DNA from: an uncultured Candidatus Pelagibacter sp.
GTDB taxonomy: Bacteria; Pseudomonadota; Alphaproteobacteria; Pelagibacterales; Pelagibacteraceae
Assembly: GCA_905618905.1 (NCBI GenBank)
Contig: CAJQTH010000020.1
Coordinates: 1 to 45,618 of the forward strand
DNA: 45,618 bases
Direction: 5' to 3'
Shown: positions 8,499-15,145 of the stretch, piece after piece
How the letters are laid out: every line of letters starts with the position of its first letter
Position numbering within the stretch: position 1 is the first letter of the stretch
Made by a program: the position numbers and the translations under genes
The notes under the pieces: generated by a model
Told to the model about the DNA's origin: nothing
Database searches by the model: none
The model's input: only the letters and a program-made list of their open reading frames with translations

Positions 8499-9317
8499 CT
8501 ACCACTTTAATTCTGCTTGAATAAAGTTTACAACAACTTCATATTTCTTTGAAATTACATCTATACCTTCTTTTTTAATTTCATCTCTATGAATACCATT
8601 TGATATAATTAAAGAATTATAATTTAAAAGATTGGCTCCTTTAATATCTGTATTTAAATTATCACCAATAGACAAAACTCTTTTCCCCTTGTTGTTAATT
8701 GCTTGATTATAAACCTCAGGAAATGGTTTTCCAAAATAAATGACCTCTCCCTCCATTTTTTCAAAAACAAGAGCTACAGACCCTGCACACAATTCTCTTT
8801 TTTCACCTCTATCAACAATTAAATCTGGGTTAGTGCATATCATTTTCTTATTAATATGATCTTTGAATAATTCTTTGTAATAATTTAAATCTTCCCCTTG
8901 TTCTTCAAATAAACCTGTGCAGAGTAAATATGAACTTTCTTTAATGTCATTAGTCTTATTTTTTTTTAAATCTAAAAATAAATCAAAATCTCTTGGTGGC
9001 CCTATGTGATAAAATTTTTCTTCCAGAGAATTTTTTCTTAAGTAATTCAGCGCTGCTTCTCCTGAGGAATAAACTTTTTTCCTAATTTCTTTATTCATTC
9101 CCATTTTTTCTAAAAAATTATTTACTACTTTATTAGGTCTTGGCGCATTAGTTAATAGAACGTAGTCTTTGTTTGCTTTGGCGATTTCTTCTAAAACTTC
9201 AATTGCGTTTTTATGAAGAGTTATCCCATTATGAACAACACCCCATAAATCGATATAAAAAATATCATAATCCTCTACAATCGATCTTAATCCACCGTTA
9301 TCTAAATTCTTAGTCAT
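8499..9317 (-). CDS. HAD-superfamily class IIA hydrolase (TIGR01459-type)
   Basis: The 272-residue protein begins its core with YDIFYIDLWGVVHNG, in which Asp near residue 23 is the HAD nucleophile. Later HAD motifs are VLLTNAPRPN near 53-62 (motif II), FGKPFPEVY near 196 (motif III Lys) and VLSIGDNLNTDIKGA near 214-228 (motif IV acidic pair). This matches the alphaproteobacterial class IIA subfamily related to NagD-like sugar or nucleotide phosphatases. The natural substrate is unknown. It is the first gene of the ribF-ileS-lspA-bamF-like-pgi series and is divergent from groES. Confidence 0.85.
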   Translation of the reverse strand: MTKNLDNGGLRSIVEDYDIFYIDLWGVVHNGITLHKNAIEVLEEIAKANKDYVLLTNAPRPNKVVNNFLEKMGMNKEIRKKVYSSGEAALNYLRKNSLEEKFYHIGPPRDFDLFLDLKKNKTNDIKESSYLLCTGLFEEQGEDLNYYKELFKDHINKKMICTNPDLIVDRGEKRELCAGSVALVFEKMEGEVIYFGKPFPEVYNQAINNKGKRVLSIGDNLNTDIKGANLLNYNSLIISNGIHRDEIKKEGIDVISKKYEVVVNFIQAELKW

Positions 9318-9387
9318 TATGGGAGGTATAACTTATAAAAAACACAATTTCTCTCGTTTTTTACCTTACATATTTTTTTTAACATCT

Positions 9388-9415
9388 CTTGAAATAGCTA
9401 GCCTAATAGCTATAT
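9388..9415 (+). promoter_or_regulatory. Putative RpoH (heat-shock sigma) promoter of groESL
   Basis: CTTG at 9388-9391 and CTATAT at 9410-9415 are separated by 18 bases. This resembles the alphaproteobacterial RpoH pattern (CTTG, 17-18 bases, C-TAT-T). The -35 side reads CTTGAAA. It lies 25 bases upstream of the groES ATG. A perfect 7-bp inverted repeat (ATAGCTA, 6-base spacer, TAGCTAT; 9394-9413) fills the spacer and touches the -10. It is not the CIRCE sequence. The call is by pattern only. Confidence 0.6.
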
Positions 9416-9440
9416 GAGTCGCATAATAAAAGGAGAATTT

Positions 9441-9731
9441 ATGAAATTTAAACCGTTACACGATAGAGTTTTAATAGAAGTTTTAAACAGTAGTGAAAAA
9501 ACTGCTGGAGGAATAATTATCCCTGATACAGCCCAAGAAAAACCTCAAGAAGGTAAAGTAATTGCTGTTGGTGGTGGAGCAAAAACTGAAGATGGAAAAC
9601 TAATTCCAATGGATGTGAAAGTTGGAGATAAAGTTCTTTTTGGCAAATGGTCGGGAACTGAAATCAAAATAGACAGCAAAGAATACAGCATAATGAAAGA
9701 GTCTGACATTATGGGTATTTCGAGCAAATAA
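9441..9731 (+). CDS. groES: Co-chaperonin GroES
   Basis: The 96-residue co-chaperonin forms the heptameric lid of GroEL. The start at 9441 ([13 protein letters not shown]) is set by an AAAGGAG ribosome-binding site about 6 bases upstream and by the family N-terminus. An ATG at 9414 in the same frame overlaps the probable -10 element and is rejected. Family motifs seen are [19 protein letters not shown] (mobile loop), [17 protein letters not shown] and the final SDIMGI. groEL follows after 23 bases with its own AAGGAG site. Confidence 0.97.
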   Translation: MKFKPLHDRVLIEVLNSSEKTAGGIIIPDTAQEKPQEGKVIAVGGGAKTEDGKLIPMDVKVGDKVLFGKWSGTEIKIDSKEYSIMKESDIMGISSK

Positions 9732-9736
9732 TTTAA

Positions 9737-11422
<1,686 letters not shown>

Positions 11423-11450
11423 TCCCGACTATCTAGACTTAAAAATTATA

Positions 11451-11487
11451 AAAACCCCCGCTGTTAAACACTTCGGGGGTTTTTTTT
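11451..11487 (+). terminator. Rho-independent terminator of groESL
   Basis: A perfect 10-bp stem (AAAACCCCCG at 11451-11460 and CGGGGGTTTT at 11474-11483) with a 13-base loop is followed by a continuing T run to 11487. It begins 28 bases after the groEL stop. This is the most GC-rich hairpin in the window. Confidence 0.93.
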
Positions 11488-11497
11488 ATCTCGGTTA

Positions 11498-11541
11498 CAA
11501 TGTAGTAACAATGTAAATTCAATGTAAATTCAATGTAGTGA
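11498..11541. repeat. 11-bp tandem repeat CAATGTANNNN, four units
   Basis: Four head-to-tail 11-base units run without gaps: CAATGTAGTAA, CAATGTAAATT, CAATGTAAATT and CAATGTAGTGA. The fixed core is CAATGTA. They lie between the groESL terminator and the 3' end of the acyltransferase gene. Related copies occur beyond the 5' end of that gene at 13723-13755 and 13801-13811. Confidence 0.9.
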
Positions 11542-11578
11542 TCTTCGCTGTTTTCGTCTAGATTTACAGAAGAAAAAA

Positions 11579-13492
11579 TTAATTTTCATAAGTTTTTATA
11601 TAAAATCTCATAAAATCTTCACTCATTAAAGAAGATCCTTCAATTGTTAGATGTGAGTTATCTCTATGGGTTATTATATTTGTTTTTTTGTCAAAAACCT
11701 TACAAATTCTACTTGGACAAATTAAATTATATGGATCAAAATAATCAAAATTTGGATTATTATTTATTAATTTTTTTATTTTTAAATTTAAAGATTTAAG
11801 ATTTCTTTTATTTAAATCATCAAAAGTATCATATTCACAATTTATATTTTTAATAAAGCATTTTAAAGGTTCAATATTTGAATTTACATATGGAACTGTT
11901 CCCAATATTAAAATTTTAATTTTTTTATTAAGTTTTTTTTGAATTTCAATCAATTTATATAGAGATTTTTCATCCGATATATTTGTAGCGTACACAACTT
12001 CATTATAATTTTTTTGTAAGTTATTAATTAAATCATAATTAAAACTGGCATTTCCAAAAAGATTTGCTTTATGATTATAATAAATGAAGTCATTTATATT
12101 AATTTCATTAAACATAGGAATAAAATTTGCTGTATGACTATTGCCCTCAATGTAGAAAATTCTATTATTCGTTATACCTTTTTTTAAACAATTTATTCTT
12201 AGATTGTATGAATTTAATTTCTTAATCTCTGAGGATTCAGTACAAAAACGATAAATTTCATTTCCATTAATATTAATTTTATAAAATACAACTCTATCTG
12301 TATAATTAATCTTATTTTCTAAATAGTTTAAATTATATATTAGATTTTTAAATTTATATTTTATTGGACTATTATAACTATCCTTAAAAGCAAAAATATT
12401 TATTATCAAAATTATAGATAATACAATTGTACCAAAAATTATATTTCTAAAATTAAAACGAATATTAAATTTTGAATATCTAAACTTATTTTCAATAATC
12501 CAAAAAGAAAGAAAAGATAATGATATAATTATTAAAAATAATAATGGTATTCTAAATAAAGATTGTAAAAAATATAAATCATAAAAATAAATAACTGGTA
12601 AATGCCACAGATAAAATGAGTAAGAAACATTACCTAAAAAAAGCATAGGTTTGTTTTCAATTATATAATTTGATAATTTATTTTCATTTTTCTTGTAAAA
12701 TAAAATAAATATAGATGTTAAAATACAAGTTATAAGAATTGTATTTGGTAGATTAATATTTTTTGGGATTAATATAAAAAAAAATAATACCAATAACGCT
12801 GATAAAGATAGGTGGTTATTTTTAATTTTAATTTTTTTGGTTAAAAAAAAAGTCAATGTTCCAATTAAAAATTCCCAAAATCTAAATAAAGGTGAATAAA
12901 ATATTAATTTTATATTTTCTACAAAAATATTTGAAAAAACTATCCCAATAAAAACCAATAAAGATAATATTAAAATACTTTTTATATATTTTTCATATTT
13001 TAATATAAAAAATAATAGTAATGGAAAAATAATATAAAACTGTTCCTCAACCCCTAATGACCAAGTGTGAGCAAATGGATCATCAAATACTGTATCAAAA
13101 TAATCTTTTTTTAAAAAAAGATAATAAAAATTTGAAACTCCGAATAATGAAAAAAAATAAACCTTTAGATTGTTTAAAAATAAATCTAATGGTTGAAGAA
13201 AAATTATAAGAAAAAGGGAAATAGTAAGAATAAAAAATAATACAGGATAAATTCTTTTAAATCTTCTTGTATAAAAATTATAAAAATCAAATTTTTTTGT
13301 TTTTTCTATTTCTTTAGAAATAATTGAAGTAATAACAAAACCCGAAATTACAAAAAAAATGTCTACTCCTAAAAAACCATAATCAAAATAACTTAAATTT
13401 AGGTGGTAAAAAAAAACTATTATTACCGAAATACCTCTTAAAAATTGAATATGATTTAAGACTTTTTGATTATTTTTTTTGGTAATTTTCAT
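11579..13492 (-). CDS. OafA/YrhL-type membrane O-acyltransferase with C-terminal SGNH domain
   Basis: The 637-residue protein has two parts. Residues 1 to about 375 form an acyltransferase-3 domain with about ten hydrophobic helices. It shows FLRGISV, the catalytic His in VFFYHLNLSY (His30), LGVDIFFVISGF, FYTRRFKRIYP and HTWSLGVEEQFY. Residues from about 440 form a periplasmic SGNH hydrolase-like domain with GNSH (450-453, Ser452 as likely nucleophile, Asn where Asp is commoner) and the DNSH block (Asp611, His614). Such proteins O-acylate surface glycans, often O-antigen. Its very high A+T content and position in a gene-poor spot between groEL and deaD suggest an accessory gene. No glycan operon is adjacent. 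Confidence 0.9.
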   Translation of the reverse strand: MKITKKNNQKVLNHIQFLRGISVIIVFFYHLNLSYFDYGFLGVDIFFVISGFVITSIISKEIEKTKKFDFYNFYTRRFKRIYPVLFFILTISLFLIIFLQPLDLFLNNLKVYFFSLFGVSNFYYLFLKKDYFDTVFDDPFAHTWSLGVEEQFYIIFPLLLFFILKYEKYIKSILILSLLVFIGIVFSNIFVENIKLIFYSPLFRFWEFLIGTLTFFLTKKIKIKNNHLSLSALLVLFFFILIPKNINLPNTILITCILTSIFILFYKKNENKLSNYIIENKPMLFLGNVSYSFYLWHLPVIYFYDLYFLQSLFRIPLLFLIIISLSFLSFWIIENKFRYSKFNIRFNFRNIIFGTIVLSIILIINIFAFKDSYNSPIKYKFKNLIYNLNYLENKINYTDRVVFYKININGNEIYRFCTESSEIKKLNSYNLRINCLKKGITNNRIFYIEGNSHTANFIPMFNEININDFIYYNHKANLFGNASFNYDLINNLQKNYNEVVYATNISDEKSLYKLIEIQKKLNKKIKILILGTVPYVNSNIEPLKCFIKNINCEYDTFDDLNKRNLKSLNLKIKKLINNNPNFDYFDPYNLICPSRICKVFDKKTNIITHRDNSHLTIEGSSLMSEDFMRFYIKTYEN

Positions 13493-13664
13493 TACATATA
13501 ATTATCTAAATTTTTATACACAATAAACTCTAAATATCAGCAATACTATTTTGTAGTTCTACATTACAGATATTGTGTCTAATAACCTTATCATTTGGTG
13601 GAACGGTACTTTCTCTTTTTAAGGAATTAAAAACCCAAGATTGAGGAAATTTCTAACGCAGTTT

Positions 13665-13715
13665 GATAGAGTAGGTAAGCAAAAAGAAGAGGAATAAAGA
13701 TAGAGTACGTAAGCA
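13665..13715. repeat. 17-base direct repeat, two copies
   Basis: GATAGAGTAGGTAAGCA (13665-13681) and GATAGAGTACGTAAGCA (13699-13715) differ at one base and are separated by 17 bases, a period of 34. Two copies are too few to call an array of any kind. Confidence 0.8.
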
Positions 13716-13722
13716 TTATAAC

Positions 13723-13753
13723 ACTACATTGAATATCAATTATTCAATGTAGT
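13723..13753. repeat. 13-bp perfect inverted repeat carrying the CAATGTAGT core
   Basis: ACTACATTGAATA (13723-13735), a 5-base loop, then TATTCAATGTAGT (13741-13753) form a perfect hairpin. The right arm continues as AATCTTC, the same context as the last unit after groEL (CAATGTAGTGATCTTC). It has no T run, so it is not a typical terminator. It could be a protein-binding palindrome or a repeat end. Confidence 0.85.
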
Positions 13754-13800
13754 AATCTTCTGAAAGTTGGACGAGTTTGAGGTTAGATTTCTCGTAGTTA

Positions 13801-13811
13801 CAATGTAGTGA
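13801..13811. repeat. Dispersed copy of the CAATGTAGTGA repeat
   Basis: GTTA followed by CAATGTAGTGA repeats the context of the first unit after groEL (GTTACAATGTAGTAA at 11494-11508). With the inverted-repeat copies it places the same core on both sides of the acyltransferase gene. Confidence 0.7.
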
Positions 13812-13880
13812 TTTAAAAATTGGTATTTTTTTAAACTTTTCATTTGAGGAATGCAAATTTAATATAAGGACTAATGCGGA

Positions 13881-13991
13881 CGTAACGCAGGTGAAATGGT
13901 TGACAAGATTACTATTGAGTATAATAGCAGTCATCAAGCAGCTATTCCAAAAGAACTAATTGAAATCATATCAGGAGCGGAAAGTTTATAA
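13881..13991 (+). pseudogene. atpG: 3' fragment of ATP synthase gamma subunit gene
   Basis: Thirty-six codons starting [15 protein letters not shown] and ending [12 protein letters not shown] followed by TAA match the C-terminus of F1 gamma subunits (N-A-x-x-M-(I/V)-D-K-L/I-T-x-x-Y-N). An in-frame stop lies just upstream at 13872-13874 and the homology ends near 13881, so about 87% of the gene is missing. It is followed 2 bases later by the start of an atpD fragment, the normal gene order and spacing. It is therefore a displaced piece of an atp operon and not an independent gene. The intact operon must lie elsewhere if the cell makes ATP synthase. Confidence 0.85.
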
Positions 13992-13993
13992 TT

Positions 13994-14176
13994 ATGAGCA
14001 AAGGAAAAATCACACAGATCATTGGAGCAGTAGTAGACGTAAAATTTGATGGAGAATTACCAGAAATTTTATCAGCATTAGAATGTAAAAATGGAGACAA
14101 CAGATTAGTTTTAGAAGTTGCTCAGCACCTTGGTGAATCAAGTGTTAGAACAATTGCAATGGATGCTACGACGTAA
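13994..14176 (+). pseudogene. atpD: 5' fragment of ATP synthase beta subunit gene
   Basis: Sixty codons open with [18 protein letters not shown] and continue [21 protein letters not shown] and VRTIAMDAT, the N-terminal beta-barrel domain of F1 beta. Intact AtpD is about 470 residues; here the frame ends in MDATT and a stop where family members read MDAT/S-(D/E)-G-L. The Walker A ATP site is absent, so it cannot be catalytic. The break is near 14172, immediately before a 2OG-oxygenase-like gene at 14188. It still has an ATG and a purine-rich upstream stretch (AGGAGCGG at 13974-13981), so a short peptide could be translated. Confidence 0.9.
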
Positions 14177-14187
14177 TTTAAAAATTT

Positions 14188-14940
14188 ATGAATAACTTTA
14201 ATAAAGAAATAGTTGAAATATCAAAAAATCCATTTCGAATATTTAGCATAAATAACTTTTTTGATTATAATTTTTATTTAGATATTAGAAAACTTTTTGA
14301 TAAATTAGGTCCTAAAGAACTTAGTTTGACAAAAAATTTTGGAAAAACTTTTATTACTTCAGATGAGGCTAATTTTGATAATGATAAAGAAAATCAAATA
14401 TTTTCCAAGTTAAATAAAATTATATTTAGTGATGAATTTTTTTATTTTTTTGTTAAAAATTCTTACATTAAAAATGTTATGTCACAGAGTAGTATTTTGA
14501 GAAAAATAAAATATTCAAGGTATCCAATTTTACAAAATAGCAAAGTTTCATTATTAGATTTTTTATTTTCTAAAATTAGTGTTTCATACAATTTTAGCTA
14601 TATAAAAAATAATGGTGGGATTGTCCCACACGTTGATTCACAGAGAAAATACCTATCTTTATTACTTTACTTCCCTGATGATATTGAAAAAGAAACTGAA
14701 TATGGATCATCATTTTGGTCGTCTAAAAGTCCAAATTTTTCTAATACTCACATTTCGGATGTAGCTAAAATAAATGAATTTAAAAATAATAGTAAAGTAT
14801 TGTTTAAAGCACCATTTGTTTCTAACTGTTTATATGGCTTCAACAGAAATGATTTTTCGTGGCACACTGTTGAACCTATAGATGTTAATCCTAATTATGT
14901 AAGAAAATCATTAAACATAAATTTAATATACCAAAATTAA
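14188..14940 (+). CDS. 2OG-Fe(II) oxygenase-like protein
   Basis: The 250-residue protein has a double-stranded beta-helix pattern with the iron-binding HxD at His148 and Asp150 (GGIVPHVDSQRKY). A distal His226 lies in FSWHTVEP, and an Arg near 239 in NYVRKSLNINL is well placed to bind 2-oxoglutarate. YLSLLLYFPDD after the HxD is typical of prolyl-4-hydroxylase-like members. The substrate is unknown; related proteins often sit in glycan or secondary-metabolite loci. It starts 11 bases after the atpD fragment without a clear ribosome-binding site of its own. Its A+T-rich composition matches the acyltransferase rather than groEL, suggesting acquisition. A hairpin terminator follows. Confidence 0.75.
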   Translation: MNNFNKEIVEISKNPFRIFSINNFFDYNFYLDIRKLFDKLGPKELSLTKNFGKTFITSDEANFDNDKENQIFSKLNKIIFSDEFFYFFVKNSYIKNVMSQSSILRKIKYSRYPILQNSKVSLLDFLFSKISVSYNFSYIKNNGGIVPHVDSQRKYLSLLLYFPDDIEKETEYGSSFWSSKSPNFSNTHISDVAKINEFKNNSKVLFKAPFVSNCLYGFNRNDFSWHTVEPIDVNPNYVRKSLNINLIYQN

Positions 14941-14977
14941 TTATTATGTAATTCCACTCTTTTTAAAAAAGAATTCA

Positions 14978-15006
14978 AAGGCCATCTTTTTAGATGGCCT
15001 TCTTTT
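14978..15006 (+). terminator. Rho-independent terminator after the 2OG-oxygenase-like gene
   Basis: A perfect 10-bp stem (AAGGCCATCT at 14978-14987 and AGATGGCCTT at 14992-15001) with a TTTT loop is followed by C and a T run. It closes the plus-strand unit of the mini-island about 37 bases after the stop. Confidence 0.9.
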
Positions 15007-15031
15007 TATTAAGCTGTTATAAGTTTAAGAT

Positions 15032-15145
15032 ATGTCAAAAAGATACAGTGGAAAATCATTCAAAGATTCAAGCACTGCAAAAAAACCAAAATTAAGCCTA
15101 AAAGAAAAAAGAAAAAATAAAAAAGAGAAATCTAAAAAATCTTAG
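15032..15145 (+). CDS. Small lysine-rich basic protein (37 residues)
   Basis: An ATG at 15032 opens a 37-residue frame, MSKRYSGKSFKDSS then a run rich in Lys and Ser to the TAG at 15143. About 40% of residues are Lys or Arg, and the chain would be disordered and strongly positive. It lies between the island terminator and the 3' end of the DEAD-box helicase gene, whose stop it overlaps by 4 bases on the opposite strand. No good ribosome-binding site is visible. I do not recognise a family; a nucleic-acid or ribosome-associated role would be a guess. It may also be a chance frame. Confidence 0.4.
   Translation: MSKRYSGKSFKDSSTAKKPKLSLKEKRKNKKEKSKKS

Larger units (their letters stand above)
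13493..13880. other. Gene-poor stretch with short repeats and an inverted repeat
   Basis: About 390 bases lie between the acyltransferase start and the atpG fragment. I see no convincing gene, tRNA or known RNA fold. It contains a 17-base direct repeat (13665-13681 and 13699-13715), a 13-bp perfect inverted repeat (13723-13753) and another CAATGTAGTGA copy at 13801-13811. A short frame ending LTQFDRVGKQKEEE at about 13691 may be a gene remnant but has no recognisable match. Confidence 0.7.

Noticed and set aside
9414-9440. Longer GroES start
   Set aside because: This ATG overlaps the probable -10 element and lacks a ribosome-binding site; the ATG at 9441 has AAAGGAG upstream and the family N-terminus.
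13500-13720. tRNA or other structured RNA gene in the gene-poor stretch
   Set aside because: No acceptor stem, TTCGA-type loop or CCA-adjacent pairing could be fitted by eye.
13665-13755. Possible CRISPR-like array
   Set aside because: Only two direct copies of one repeat and unrelated CAATGTA units are present; no regular spacer series and no cas genes.
13740-13937. Minus-strand 65-codon frame across the atpG fragment
   Set aside because: It runs antisense through the atpG remnant and repeats, has no recognisable features, and is best seen as chance.
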